Positions 35,277 through 44,158 of a DNA stretch of 54,308 bases are shown here, piece by piece. The notes beneath the pieces are model-generated. The model saw only the letters and a program-made list of their open reading frames with translations. It was not told the origin of the DNA and searched no databases. The translations under genes and the position numbers were made by a program. Source of the stretch: Gemmatimonadota bacterium (GTDB lineage: Bacteria > Gemmatimonadota > Gemmatimonadetes > Longimicrobiales > Gaopeijiaceae); assembly GCA_028874995.1 (NCBI GenBank), contig JAPPGM010000052.1:1-54308 (forward strand), in the 5' to 3' direction. Every line of letters starts with the position of its first letter. The first letter of the stretch is position 1.

Positions 35277-36050
35277 TCAGTTGGAATCGAGGGAAATCGG
35301 GACGGTGCGTGAGAACGCGTACGCGATGACGGTTTCCGGACCGCCGGACTCCAGGGCCCGGGCAGCCGCCACGATGGTGGCACTCGTGGTGATGACGTCA
35401 TCCACCAGGAGCAGCCGCTGACCCGCCAACCTGTCCCGAAAGCCCCCCGCCACCGCGAACGCGCCACTGACGTTAGCCCGGCGCTGCATGGGATTCAAGG
35501 CAGTCTGGGTGCCCTTCTGGCTGGGCCGTTCCAGACAGTGCAGCAGGGGCAGGTCCAGCGCGGCGGCCAGGGCGATGGCGATCACCTCGGCCTGGTTGTA
35601 CCCCCGGCGTTGCAGGTTGCGCCGGGAGGTGGGAACCGGGACCACATGGTGCGCTCGCCGGACCTCTTCCCCGGCCCGGCGAGCCATCTCCACCCCCATG
35701 AAGTGGCCGGCGCCCCGCCAGCCCTGGTACTTGAGCGCGTGCACCAGTTCCCGGGCGGGAGATTCCAGCAGGCTGGCCGCGTGGGCGCTCCCGAGCAGCT
35801 CGGGCCAGTCGGCGCATTCGAGGCAGGACGGCGCCGCCCCGGTCCCCAGCGGCGCCCCGCAACGGTCGCATACCGGAAGCGGGACGCGCGGCAACCTCAT
35901 CCGGCAGTTTCGGCACACCGGCCCCTCGCCGGCCCGAACCTCTTCGCCGGCTGAACCGCCGCACCCCGCGCAGGCCGGAGGCAGCAGGAAGTCCACCCAC
36001 CCCCCCACCACCCCACGCCACCCCACCCCGGCCCAGCCACGCGCCATCAT
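35277..36050 (-). CDS. ComF family phosphoribosyltransferase-like protein
   Basis: 257 residues; ATG 36050 overlaps the aroE stop (ATGATGG). The N-terminal double zinc ribbon has CAGCGG, CRNC, CDRC and CLEC pairs. The middle shows LKYQGWRGAGHFMG and VPVPTSRRNLQRRGYNQAEVIA, and the phosphoribosyltransferase loop is LLLVDDVITTSATI. ComF proteins are needed for DNA uptake during natural transformation in several bacteria, with a proposed role in handling single-stranded DNA. It lies between aroE and gapA. Confidence 0.9.
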   Translation of the reverse strand: MMARGWAGVGWRGVVGGWVDFLLPPACAGCGGSAGEEVRAGEGPVCRNCRMRLPRVPLPVCDRCGAPLGTGAAPSCLECADWPELLGSAHAASLLESPARELVHALKYQGWRGAGHFMGVEMARRAGEEVRRAHHVVPVPTSRRNLQRRGYNQAEVIAIALAAALDLPLLHCLERPSQKGTQTALNPMQRRANVSGAFAVAGGFRDRLAGQRLLLVDDVITTSATIVAAARALESGGPETVIAYAFSRTVPISLDSN

Positions 36051-36874
36051 TCGAGCGCCCGCGCCATCACCCCACGCGGCGGCGGCTGCCCGAACCACCG
36101 TGCATACGCGGCCTCCGCCTGGCGCACCAGCATCTCGCGACCGTCGCGGGCAGGTATGTCCAGTGCCGCCGCCTGTCGACACAGCGCCGTGGGGTCCCTT
36201 CCGTACACAAGATCGATTACCGCTCGTGGACGTGCCGCAAGTTTCCGCAAATCGAGCGGGGCCGCGTGTCCGTCGAGGCCCACGGAAGTGGCGTTGACGA
36301 CCACGTCGGCCAACTCCCCGCGCCAGTCACCGATCCGGCAAAGGCGGGCGTCGCCGAACCGGTCCACCAGCTTCCGCGCCCTGTCCCCGCTCCGATTCCA
36401 CAGCAGCACCCGGACCACCCCCGGCGAGCCCAGCAGCGCATGGACCACCGCCCGCCCCGCCCCTCCCGCGCCGAGCACCAGCACGTCAAGGTCCCCGCCC
36501 AACCCCGCCACCCCCCCCCTCCACGTACCGGCGAACCCTTCCACATCGGTATTGTCCCCCCAGACCTCTCCGTCCCTGGCCCAGAAGGTGTTGCACGCAC
36601 CCGTGGCCTCGACCGCGCCGGTCCGGCGGTCCAGGAACGCCACGACCCGCTCCTTGTGCGGCACAGTGACATTGCCCCCTCCCCCGTTCAGCGCCAGACG
36701 ACGAAGCAGCGGACCGCACTTCTCGGCGGATACCCGGCGGGCGACGTAGGAAGCTTCCCGGCCGGTAATACGGAATGCAGCATTGTGTATTATGGGAGAG
36801 AGGCTGTGAGCCACGGGATCGCCCAGCACCGCGAACAGCGCGGGCCGGTTGGTCTCCGTGCGCCGGTCACCCAC
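36047..36874 (-). CDS. aroE: Shikimate dehydrogenase
   Basis: 275 residues, start GTG 36874 (GTGGGTGACCGG). Substrate-binding Ser residues in GDPVAHSLSPIIHNAAF, the catalytic Lys in NVTVPHKERV, the Asp in GDNTDVEGF, and the NADP-binding GAGGAGRAVVHAL with the basic NRS motif at the end of the second strand (LLWNRSGDRARKL). It reduces 3-dehydroshikimate in the chorismate pathway; chorismate mutase is encoded at 15235-15606 in the other direction. It overlaps comF. Confidence 0.95.
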   Translation of the reverse strand: MGDRRTETNRPALFAVLGDPVAHSLSPIIHNAAFRITGREASYVARRVSAEKCGPLLRRLALNGGGGNVTVPHKERVVAFLDRRTGAVEATGACNTFWARDGEVWGDNTDVEGFAGTWRGGVAGLGGDLDVLVLGAGGAGRAVVHALLGSPGVVRVLLWNRSGDRARKLVDRFGDARLCRIGDWRGELADVVVNATSVGLDGHAAPLDLRKLAARPRAVIDLVYGRDPTALCRQAAALDIPARDGREMLVRQAEAAYARWFGQPPPRGVMARALE

Positions 36875-36936
36875 GGTCCCCGCTCACGTCTCGCGGGTTC
36901 CCGGTCCCCGTCCCGCCGTCTCACGTCCACCCGGTT

Positions 36937-37395
36937 TCACGCCGTGCGATCCCCCCCGGCGGCGATCCGCGCCATGACCGCCCCGACCAGCCGCTCCAAT
37001 TCGCTGAAGGTGGCCCGGTAGACATCGTCCGAGCCCCCGAATGGGTCCGCGACCCCGCCGCTCTCCCCCGCCATCTCGGTGAGAAGGCGGCACTTCTCGC
37101 CGCCGCCGAGTTCCAGAGCCCGCCACAGGTGGAATTCGTCCATGCAGAGAGCCAGGTCGGCGGTCGCCATGACCGAGTCCGTCAGCGTCGCGCTCCGGTG
37201 CGCCTCAAGTTCCAGCCCCGCCGCGGCCACGACCCTGCGCGCTCCCGCGCTGGCTGGCGCCCCGTCGTGCGCGGCCGCCCCCGCCGAGCCCACCGTCACC
37301 CCCGCGATCCCGCCGTCGGCGATGGCCCGCCGCGCGATCGCCTCCGCCATGGGCGAACGACAGGTGTTGCCCGTGCAAATGAACAGGATGTGCAA
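36937..37395 (-). CDS. Low-molecular-weight phosphatase, YwlE-like protein arginine phosphatase
   Basis: 152 residues from TTG 37395, chosen because it has GAGAGG 6 bases upstream and yields the normal family N-terminus (HILFICTGNTCRSPMAE). The P-loop Cys7 and Arg13 and the general acid Asp117 in DPFGGS are present. Thr11 in the P-loop is the residue known in Bacillus YwlE to select phospho-arginine over phospho-tyrosine, where LMW-PTPs have Ile or Val. The partner kinase McsB is not in this window. It follows tsaC by 17 bases, the same order as ywlC-ywlD-ywlE in Bacillus. Confidence 0.87.
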   Translation of the reverse strand: MHILFICTGNTCRSPMAEAIARRAIADGGIAGVTVGSAGAAAHDGAPASAGARRVVAAAGLELEAHRSATLTDSVMATADLALCMDEFHLWRALELGGGEKCRLLTEMAGESGGVADPFGGSDDVYRATFSELERLVGAVMARIAAGGDRTA

Positions 37396-37412
37396 GAACC
37401 CTCTCGACTCGC

Positions 37413-38060
37413 TCAACCGCCCCCGCCGCCCCCACCGCCACCGGACGGCACGGAGAGCGGGAGGCGCACTATTTCGTTCAATTCTAGCACGTCGAGCGGG
37501 CCCTGGCGTATCAATTTGGGACAATCTTCGCGCAGGCTCACCAACGTCGACGCGGCGCCCCCGGGAAGCGGTCCCGCGTCGAGCACGAACGGCTCCGTTC
37601 CGAGCGAGATCACCGCCTCGCGGGCCTCCCGCGCGGTAACCGCCGGTGGCGCACCCGGCCGGTTCGCCGACGTGGAGGTGATGGGACGCCCCGCCTCGCG
37701 CAGGAGCCGCAAGGTGAGGGGGTGGGCGGGAACGCGCACGGCAACGGATCCGTCGGGGGCCTTCGCGCCGGGAAGAAAGCGGTCCGCGGGATCATCGAGG
37801 ACGAGTGTGAGGGGACCGGGCCAGAAAGCGCGCGCGAGGGCCCTTCCGCGGGCACCGAGGAGGTCCCCGATGCTACGCGCCGACGGAATCAGAACCACGA
37901 ACCCGCCGGCCGACCGGTTCTTGAGCCCGCGCAGCCGTGTCAGCGGGCCGTTCTCCAGGAATCCGCCGAGTCCGTACACCGCTTCGGTCGGGTGAATGAC
38001 GAGCTCACCTGACTCCAGATGCCGGCGCGCCTCCCGCAGCGATCCCTCGTACGACGTCAC
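37413..38060 (-). CDS. tsaC: L-threonylcarbamoyladenylate synthase (TsaC/Sua5/YrdC family)
   Basis: 215 residues from GTG 38060, which overlaps the ispD stop (GTGA). Features: the start of the fold (GELVIHPTEAVYGLGGF), LRGLKNRSAGGFVVLI, FWPGPLTLVLD, VAVRVPAHPLTLRLL and ITSTSANRPGAPPA. It makes the threonylcarbamoyl-AMP used for t6A37 in tRNAs reading ANN codons. The KxR...K substrate lysine pattern is reduced (KNRSAGGF). It ends in an unusual run of nine glycines. Confidence 0.9.
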   Translation of the reverse strand: MTSYEGSLREARRHLESGELVIHPTEAVYGLGGFLENGPLTRLRGLKNRSAGGFVVLIPSARSIGDLLGARGRALARAFWPGPLTLVLDDPADRFLPGAKAPDGSVAVRVPAHPLTLRLLREAGRPITSTSANRPGAPPAVTAREAREAVISLGTEPFVLDAGPLPGGAASTLVSLREDCPKLIRQGPLDVLELNEIVRLPLSVPSGGGGGGGGG

Positions 38061-38746
38061 ACGAGTCCCCGCGCGACGTAGGTCTCCGCGACGGCCAGGT
38101 CCTGCGGCCGCGTGATCTTCAGGTTGATCGCGGAGGAGGGCACCATCCGGACTTCTCCCACCCGCTCCGCCATCGCGGCATCGTCGGTGGGAACCATCCG
38201 CGCGGCGCGGCAGTGCGCAAGGGCGCGCGCAAAGAGTTCCCGCGGGAAAACCTGCGGGGTCTGCGCATACCAGAGCGCATCCCGCGGCGGGGTCTCCACG
38301 ATCCTTCCCTCCGTGTCGGTTCGCTTGACCGTGTCCACGGCCCGGATTCCCGCCACCGCCCCACATCCCGACGCGGCAAGACCGATGCAGGCGTCTATTA
38401 CGGCCGGAGACGGAAACGGCCGGGCACCGTCGTGCACCGCGACAACCGTGGCAGCGGATTCCATCCGGTCGAAGGCGTTCGCCACCGACCGGAAACGGCT
38501 GTCGCCGCCGTCGACCGTACGGATCCGGGGATCCCGGCCCACAACGCCCCCCGGATCGCCCCAATCCCCCAGCGCCACCACCACTTCGACCACATCGTCC
38601 CGGTCGAGAAAAGGCGAAAGGGCCCAGTCGAGGACCGATCGCCCCGCCACTTGGATGAAGGGTTTGCGCAACCCTCCCATGCGCCGCCCCACTCCCGCCG
38701 CCGGCACGAGCACCGCGACCCTGGGTGTCTCCGGCCCTTCACCCAT
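38057..38746 (-). CDS. ispD: 2-C-methyl-D-erythritol 4-phosphate cytidylyltransferase
   Basis: 229 residues from ATG 38746, preceded by GGAGGG; a TTG at 38770 overlapping the dnaB stop is the alternative. Motifs: VLVPAAGVGRRMGGLRKPFIQVAG (nucleotide site, cited in part), VAVHDGARPF, the Asp/Lys in VKRTD and WYAQTPQVFPRE. It attaches CMP to methylerythritol phosphate in the MEP route to isoprenoids. ispF is not next to it, although the two often pair. Confidence 0.94.
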   Translation of the reverse strand: MGEGPETPRVAVLVPAAGVGRRMGGLRKPFIQVAGRSVLDWALSPFLDRDDVVEVVVALGDWGDPGGVVGRDPRIRTVDGGDSRFRSVANAFDRMESAATVVAVHDGARPFPSPAVIDACIGLAASGCGAVAGIRAVDTVKRTDTEGRIVETPPRDALWYAQTPQVFPRELFARALAHCRAARMVPTDDAAMAERVGEVRMVPSSAINLKITRPQDLAVAETYVARGLV

Positions 38747-38766
38747 CCCCGACGACCCTCCCCGGC

Positions 38767-40170
38767 TCAAACCGCGGCTTCGGACGGCTCCGGCGCCCGC
38801 GAAACCGAGTCGAAGCGGGTGTAGGCCTTGTGGAAGAACAGGTCGAGCGTGCCCGTGGGACCGTTTCTCTGCTTCGCCACGATCAGCTCCGCTCCACCTT
38901 CCAGCGACTTGCCGTCCTTGTCGGTGGGTCCGTAGTAGTATTCCGGCCGGTACAGGAACATGACCAGGTCGGCGTCCTGCTCGAGCGCCCCGCTCTCACG
39001 CAGGTCGGAGAGCTGGGGCCGCCGGTCGGTGCGCTGCTCCGGCGCCCGGCTCAGCTGGCTGAGGGCGATCACCGGCACATCCAGTTCCCTTGCCAGCGCC
39101 TTGAGTCCCCGGGAGATCTCGGAAACTTCCTGCACCCGGCTGTCCGTCCGCGTGGACCCGGACATGAGCTGGATGTAGTCGACGACGATCAGCCCCAGTT
39201 CGGCATCCGCCTTGAGGCGCCGGGACTTGGCCTTCATCTCGAGCACGTTCCCGGTCGCGGAGTCGTCGATCCAGATCGGAGCGGCGTTCAGGTGGGCGGC
39301 CGCCCGGGCCAGGCGCTGGTACTCGTCCCCGGCCAGTCTGCCCCGGCGCAGCTTCTGGGCATCAACACGGCCTTCCGCGCACAGGAAACGCTGTACCAGC
39401 TGCTCCTTCGACATCTCGAGGCTGAAGATGGCGACCGGCACCCCGTGTTCAATCGCGGCGTTCTGGGCCACGTTGAGCGCCCACGAGGTCTTCCCCATCG
39501 ACGGACGGCCCGCGACGATCGCCAGGTCCCCGGCCTGCAGGCCCGTCGTCATGCGATCCAGGTCCTTGAATCCCGTCGCGATTCCGGAAATGCCGCCCTG
39601 CGACTCCTGCAGCTTCTCAATGTGCTCGAAGGTCGGCCAGAGCACCTCCTTGATCCAGACGAACCCTTCCCGGTTGCGCGACTCCGAGACCCGAAAGACG
39701 GTCTGCTCGGCCTGGTCGAGCACCTCGTCGACGGGGCGGTTCCCCGGCTCGTGGACATCGCGCACGATCGCATGGGCCGCGTCGATGAGCCTGCGCAGCA
39801 TCGCCTTGTCGTGAACGATGCGGGCGTGGTACTCGATGTTGGCGGCGGTCGGTACGGCGTCCAGGAGCGAAGCGAGATACTCCAGCCCTCCCGCGTTCTC
39901 CAGTTCGGCCCCTTCCTTCAGCGCCTCCGATACGGTGACCACGTCCAGGACGCTGCCCCGTTCGAAGAGCCGCACCATGGCGCGGAAGATGCGCCGGTGC
40001 GCCTCCCTGTAGAACATGGTGTCGTCCACGAACTCCACCACGACCGGGACCGCGCCCCCGTCGATCAGCATCCCTCCCAGCACCGACGCCTCCGCCTCCG
40101 GCGAGAACGGCGGCTGACGATCGTACTCCGCGCCCTCGACCGGCACCTGGATGGGAATGGGTTCACTCAC
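38767..40170 (-). CDS. dnaB: Replicative DNA helicase
   Basis: 467 residues, start GTG 40170 with GGAGGGG 8 bases upstream. The N-terminal DnaB domain (PPFSPEAEASVLGGMLID to DAAHAIVRDV) is followed by the linker helix and the RecA-like ATPase: Walker A GRPSMGKTSWALN, LEMSKEQLVQR, Walker B LGLIVVDYIQLM, and the sensor/arginine finger region ALSQLSRAPEQRTDRRPQLSDLRESG (cited in part). It has no intein. TGTCAA at 40226-40231 gives a perfect minus-strand -35 (TTGACA) upstream, but I see no matching -10. Confidence 0.97.
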   Translation of the reverse strand: MSEPIPIQVPVEGAEYDRQPPFSPEAEASVLGGMLIDGGAVPVVVEFVDDTMFYREAHRRIFRAMVRLFERGSVLDVVTVSEALKEGAELENAGGLEYLASLLDAVPTAANIEYHARIVHDKAMLRRLIDAAHAIVRDVHEPGNRPVDEVLDQAEQTVFRVSESRNREGFVWIKEVLWPTFEHIEKLQESQGGISGIATGFKDLDRMTTGLQAGDLAIVAGRPSMGKTSWALNVAQNAAIEHGVPVAIFSLEMSKEQLVQRFLCAEGRVDAQKLRRGRLAGDEYQRLARAAAHLNAAPIWIDDSATGNVLEMKAKSRRLKADAELGLIVVDYIQLMSGSTRTDSRVQEVSEISRGLKALARELDVPVIALSQLSRAPEQRTDRRPQLSDLRESGALEQDADLVMFLYRPEYYYGPTDKDGKSLEGGAELIVAKQRNGPTGTLDLFFHKAYTRFDSVSRAPEPSEAAV

Positions 40171-40246
40171 TGGACTGCCCCTCCGGCGAGAATGCCGACC
40201 TTCCGAAGTAACTTCCGTATCAATCTGTCAAAATGCTCTTCTGCAA

Positions 40247-41086
40247 TCATTTACTATCCATGATCTGACATAAAAGTTGAAGGTCCTCCCACACGTGGCG
40301 GTCCCAGCCGGGGTTTCGCAGGAGCGCGGCGGGATGGTAGGTCACCACCAGCGGCACGCCCTGGTAGCCGTACACCTCACCCCGGAGCCTGCCCACCGGC
40401 TTCTTCGTCCCGGTAAGCCACTGCGCCGCGAAGGAACCTACCGCCAGCAGGACCTCCGGGGCCACCAGCTCGATCTGGCGCTTGAGCAGGGGGGCGCAGG
40501 ACTCGATCTCGTCGGGCATCGGGTTGCGGTTCCCCGGTGGACGGCACTTCAGGACGTTGCAGATGTACACCGACTCCTTCCGGGACAGCGATGCCGAAGC
40601 CAGGATGAGGTCCAGCAGCCTGCCCGCCCGCCCGACGAAGGGAAGACCGCTCGCGTCCTCGTCCGCCCCCGGCGCCTCCCCCACCACCATGAGGCGCCCG
40701 GCCGGATTTCCGTCGGAGAAGACCACGTTCCGGCGGCCCTCGGCAAGACGACAGCGCGTACACGCCAGCGCCACTCTGCGCAGTTCCTCGTAGTCCGCCG
40801 TGCCGATCCGGGCCGGGGCCGGCCTCGCGTCCGTATCCGCATCCGGCGGCATCCCCGCTTTGGCGCCCACCTTCGCCCCTGCCACGTCCCCCTTCACATC
40901 CACCCCCACCTTCTGCCTCACCTCCACCCGCGCCGCAAGGAGCCCCAGCAATTCGCCCGGTGCGAGTCCACCCGGCACGATCCCCGGCTCCCCCATCCGC
41001 CGCCGCTGGTCCACGTACGCCGCCAGCCGGGCGCGCCGTCCGCTTCTTTCCGTCGCCGCCCTCGGCGCTCGTGCGGATTCATCCAC
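40247..41086 (-). CDS. Uracil-DNA glycosylase, family 4 (iron-sulfur type)
   Basis: 279 residues, GTG 41086, overlapping the coaBC stop by 8 bases. The first ~85 residues are variable and charged. The catalytic core has CTRCRLAEGR, VVGEAPGADEDASGLPFVGRAG (motif 1, cited in part), NVLKCRPPGNRNP, the Cys in IESCAPLL and VTYHPAALLRNP (motif 2 with His). Four Cys fit the [4Fe-4S] cluster. It removes uracil from DNA, which matters for a GC-rich genome where cytosine deamination is frequent. Confidence 0.93.
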   Translation of the reverse strand: MDESARAPRAATERSGRRARLAAYVDQRRRMGEPGIVPGGLAPGELLGLLAARVEVRQKVGVDVKGDVAGAKVGAKAGMPPDADTDARPAPARIGTADYEELRRVALACTRCRLAEGRRNVVFSDGNPAGRLMVVGEAPGADEDASGLPFVGRAGRLLDLILASASLSRKESVYICNVLKCRPPGNRNPMPDEIESCAPLLKRQIELVAPEVLLAVGSFAAQWLTGTKKPVGRLRGEVYGYQGVPLVVTYHPAALLRNPGWDRHVWEDLQLLCQIMDSK

Positions 41087-42335
41087 GGACCGCCAGCCGC
41101 TCCTCGACGAGGTCCATGATCTCCCACGCGACGGCGAACTTGCCCATCAGCGGCAGCTCCCGTGCCTCTCTGTCACGCCCCAGAATGGTCACCCGATTCG
41201 TGTCGGACTCGAACGCGGCGCCGTCCTGCCCCGCCCGGTTGGCCACGATCAGGTCGAATCCCTTCGCGGCCAGCTTCTCCCGCGCCCGCGGCACCAGGTC
41301 GTCGGTCTCCAACGCGAATCCCACCGAGACGCTTGCCGCCTTCATCCGCGCGACCGCCCCGGCCGCGATGTCGGGGTTGGCCGTGAACGCTACCGTCAAC
41401 GAATCCCCGGTCTCGCTCCGCTTGATCTTGCCGGACTTCGCGGCTTCGGGCCGATAGTCGGCCACGGCGGCCGCGAACACCGCCGCGTCGGCCTCCCCGG
41501 CCACGGCGAAGACGGCATCGCGCATCTGGCGGGCGGTCTCGACGCGCACGACCTCCACGCCGTCCGGCACGGGCACGGTCGTGGGCCCGGTGACCAGCGT
41601 GACATCGGCGCCGCGGAGCCAGGCCGCGCGGGCCAGCGCCACCCCCATCTTCCCGGAGGAACGGTTGCCCAGGTAGCGCACCACATCGACAGGCTCCCTC
41701 GTGGGGCCCCCCGTCACCACCACCCTGGCCCCGGACAGCGCACCCCCCGCCCCCAGCACCCTCCCCACCGCGTTGACGATCCCGCCCGGTTCGGCCATCC
41801 GTCCCGGCCCGCTTCCCTCCCCCGCCGCGAGCAGTCCCGTGACCGGCCCCACCCGATGGTACAGCGGCGACGCATCGAGCCGGGCCAGGTTCGCCCGAGT
41901 CCGCGGGTGCGCGAACATCCCGTCGTTCATGGCGGGCGCCACCACCACGGGAGCGCCGCTCGCGACCATCGCCGTTGTGAGGAGGTCGCTGGCGCGTCCG
42001 GAGGCGGCCCTTGCGATGAAGTCGGCGGTGGCGGGCGCGATGCACACGCAGTCCGCCTCCCTGCCCAGGCTGACGTGCAGAGCGGCCCCCTCGACGGAAA
42101 ACAGATCGGTAAGCGCCCCACGCCCGGTCACCCCCTCGAAGGAGAGCGGCGCGACGAAGTTCCGGGCCGCGCCGGTCAGTACGACGTCGACCGTTGCGCC
42201 GAGGAGGGTGAGGTCACGCGCAAGCTGGACGGACTTGTACGCCGCGATGCCGCCGCATACGCCCAGCACGATGCGGCTGCCGTTCCATGGGGCGCACGGC
42301 TCCCGGGCGTCACCCACGGAGCCGCCGGAGGACAT
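41079..42335 (-). CDS. coaBC: Bifunctional phosphopantothenoylcysteine decarboxylase/phosphopantothenate-cysteine ligase
   Basis: 418 residues. CoaC half: VLGVCGGIAAYKSVQLAR, the active-site His in LHVSLGREADC, IAPATADFIARAA and APAMNDGMFAHP (the PxMNxxM clamp). CoaB half: VVTGGPTREPVDVVRYLGNRSSGKMG (cited in part), AAVADYRPEAAKSGKIKR with the conserved Lys residues, VGFALETDD, and ANRAGQDGAAF. It performs steps 2 and 3 of CoA synthesis from phosphopantothenate. It is 6 bases downstream of rpoZ in the usual gmk-rpoZ-coaBC order. Confidence 0.96.
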   Translation of the reverse strand: MSSGGSVGDAREPCAPWNGSRIVLGVCGGIAAYKSVQLARDLTLLGATVDVVLTGAARNFVAPLSFEGVTGRGALTDLFSVEGAALHVSLGREADCVCIAPATADFIARAASGRASDLLTTAMVASGAPVVVAPAMNDGMFAHPRTRANLARLDASPLYHRVGPVTGLLAAGEGSGPGRMAEPGGIVNAVGRVLGAGGALSGARVVVTGGPTREPVDVVRYLGNRSSGKMGVALARAAWLRGADVTLVTGPTTVPVPDGVEVVRVETARQMRDAVFAVAGEADAAVFAAAVADYRPEAAKSGKIKRSETGDSLTVAFTANPDIAAGAVARMKAASVSVGFALETDDLVPRAREKLAAKGFDLIVANRAGQDGAAFESDTNRVTILGRDREARELPLMGKFAVAWEIMDLVEERLAVRG

Positions 42336-42341
42336 GGCGAA

Positions 42342-42557
42342 CTATTCCGATTCGGGCCGGCGGCGCTTCACCAGGCGATAGTCGACCTGTCCCGAGGTGA
42401 TCGCCTCGAGAGCGCGGGTCGAGAGCTTCTTCTGGTCGGTCAGCTGGGGGTCGTGGGGGAGCACATTGAGCTCCCGTGCGTATTTGGCGGCCACCAGCAC
42501 GCCCTGGTACTTGCTCTGGTTGTGCTCGGCGATGTCGTCGGGTGTGAAGACTCTCAT
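42342..42557 (-). CDS. rpoZ: DNA-directed RNA polymerase omega subunit
   Basis: 71 residues from ATG 42557, overlapping the gmk stop (ATGA). The sequence SKYQGVLVAAKYARELN corresponds to the conserved omega helix that clamps beta-prime (usually RY-LV-AAKRAR--N), and RALEAITSGQVDYRL matches the second conserved segment. It is short for omega, but the position between gmk and coaBC is diagnostic. Confidence 0.93.
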   Translation of the reverse strand: MRVFTPDDIAEHNQSKYQGVLVAAKYARELNVLPHDPQLTDQKKLSTRALEAITSGQVDYRLVKRRRPESE

Positions 42558-43225
42558 GCTCTCTCCTTGCGCGCGCCTTCCAGGCGCCGGATCTCCGACC
42601 GGGCTCCGGCCTCCAGCCCGCGGCACAGGGCGGCGACCTCCGACGCTTCCGGGAGCCTCCCGGAATGCCCGTCAGCGGCAGCCAGAACCCGGCGCACCGT
42701 CTCGTCCAGATCCGCGTTCACGACAAAATGTTCGAATGAAGGAGCCGCGCGAAGCTCTTCCAGGGCCGTCCTGAGGCGGCGCGCAATCGCTTCCGGCGAC
42801 TCCGTGCCCCTGCCCGCCAGGCGATCGATCCACTCCGCCGGACCGGGAGGGAGGATGAAGATAACCAAGGCGCCGGTTCCGCGCTTCATGACCTGCCTCG
42901 CACCCTGCACATCGATGTCCAGGACCGGAACCGGCCCGTCTCCCGGCAGGCCTTCCAGGTTCTCGGCCGGCGTGCCGTAGTACTCGCCGTGGACCTCGGC
43001 CCATTCGGCCAGATTCCCGCCCGCGATCATCTGCTCGAAGACCGAGCGCGACACGAAGGCGTATTCGCGGCCGGGGCGCTCTCCCGCACGCGGCGGCCGC
43101 GTCGTCGCCGACACGGAGAGCGTGAAGAGATCCGGTCGCATCCGCACGAGTCTGTCAGCAATGGTGGTCTTCCCCACCCCCGACGGCCCCACCAGAACCA
43201 GCGGCCGGCGCGGCGGCGCCTTCAC
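42554..43225 (-). CDS. gmk: Guanylate kinase
   Basis: 223 residues from GTG 43225, which overlaps the yicC stop (GTGA); upstream in-frame codons lie inside yicC. P-loop VLVGPSGVGKTTIAD, SATTRPPRAGERPGREYAFVS for GMP binding, FLAEWAEVHGEYYGTP-like region (NLAEWAEVHGEYYGTP), and VLDIDVQGARQV. It phosphorylates GMP to GDP. Nearly every gene of this stretch overlaps its neighbour, so the five genes yicC-gmk-rpoZ-coaBC-udg form one operon. Confidence 0.96.
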   Translation of the reverse strand: MKAPPRRPLVLVGPSGVGKTTIADRLVRMRPDLFTLSVSATTRPPRAGERPGREYAFVSRSVFEQMIAGGNLAEWAEVHGEYYGTPAENLEGLPGDGPVPVLDIDVQGARQVMKRGTGALVIFILPPGPAEWIDRLAGRGTESPEAIARRLRTALEELRAAPSFEHFVVNADLDETVRRVLAAADGHSGRLPEASEVAALCRGLEAGARSEIRRLEGARKERA

Positions 43226-44112
43226 TCGACGTTCTCCAGCTGCTCCCTGATCCGCTCCAGCTCCTCCTTGATGGTGATCGCCGACGCCGAGATCGCCGCG
43301 TCGTTGGCCTTCGATCCCACCGTGTTCGCCTCCCGGTGCATCTCCTGCACGACGAACCCGAGACGCTTGCCCGCCTTCCCGCCAACCCCCGCGCCCCCCA
43401 ACCCTTCCTCGAAGAGCGCAACGTGCGACCGCAGCCGCACCACCTCCTCCGCGATGTCCCACCGTTCGGCCAGGTACGCGATCTCCCGTGCCAGACGGTC
43501 CTCATCCACCTCGACGTCCCCGGAAAGCACCGCCACCCGCTCACGCAGCCGGTCGCGCTCCCGGAGCAGCCGCGCCGGCGCGGCAATCTCGATCTCCTCG
43601 ACCTGCGCCACAATCCGCCCGAGGCTCGCCCGCAACTCTCGCTCGAGGCGCCGCCCCTCCGCCTCCCGCATCACGACCACCTCGCGAAGGGCGGCCTCCA
43701 CGCACGCCCGCAACCCCTCCTCGTCGGGCTCGGCGGCCGGCGGAGCCTCCATGCTCAGCACGCCCGGCAACCGCGCCAGCGCCTCGATGTCGAGATGCCC
43801 CTCCAGACTCAACTCCAAACCGGCCTCGTACAGCAGATCCACGTACCTGCGCGCGCGCTCCACGTCAAGCACCGGGACGGCCTCTTCACCCCCACCCGGG
43901 CTCTCGCAGCGCACCGAAAGCGACACGCTGCCGCGCGACAATACCGCGCGCACCCGCTCCCTCACGCTTCGCTCCAGCCCCTCCCACCCCCGGGGAAGGC
44001 GCACGCTGGTGCTCAGGTGCCGATGGTTGACGGTCCGCACCTCGGTCCTCAGGACGCGGCCGTCCGGAAGCTCGTGCTCGGCGGCTCCATAACCCGTCAT
44101 GCTGCGGATCAT
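43222..44112 (-). CDS. YicC family endoribonuclease
   Basis: 296 residues from ATG 44112. The N-terminus MIRSMTGYGAAEHELPDGR is the family signature, followed by VRTVNHRHLSTSVRLPRGWEGLE-type text (cited in part), RGSVSLSVRCE, and the C-terminal domain with GKRLGFVVQEMHREANTVGSKANDA (cited in part) and LERIREQLENVE. YicC of Escherichia coli is reported as an RNA-cutting enzyme affecting small-RNA turnover. The gene commonly precedes gmk. Confidence 0.93.
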   Translation of the reverse strand: MIRSMTGYGAAEHELPDGRVLRTEVRTVNHRHLSTSVRLPRGWEGLERSVRERVRAVLSRGSVSLSVRCESPGGGEEAVPVLDVERARRYVDLLYEAGLELSLEGHLDIEALARLPGVLSMEAPPAAEPDEEGLRACVEAALREVVVMREAEGRRLERELRASLGRIVAQVEEIEIAAPARLLRERDRLRERVAVLSGDVEVDEDRLAREIAYLAERWDIAEEVVRLRSHVALFEEGLGGAGVGGKAGKRLGFVVQEMHREANTVGSKANDAAISASAITIKEELERIREQLENVE

Positions 44113-44158
44113 GCCGGTCTCCGTCCGCGGGCGGGGACCCGCCGCGCCCGGTCCGCCG

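Noticed and set aside
40206-40231. Possible dnaB promoter with TTGACA and TTACTT
   Set aside because: The -35 hexamer is perfect, but the spacer to TTACTT is only 14 bases, too short for a standard promoter, and no better -10 is visible at 16-18 bases.
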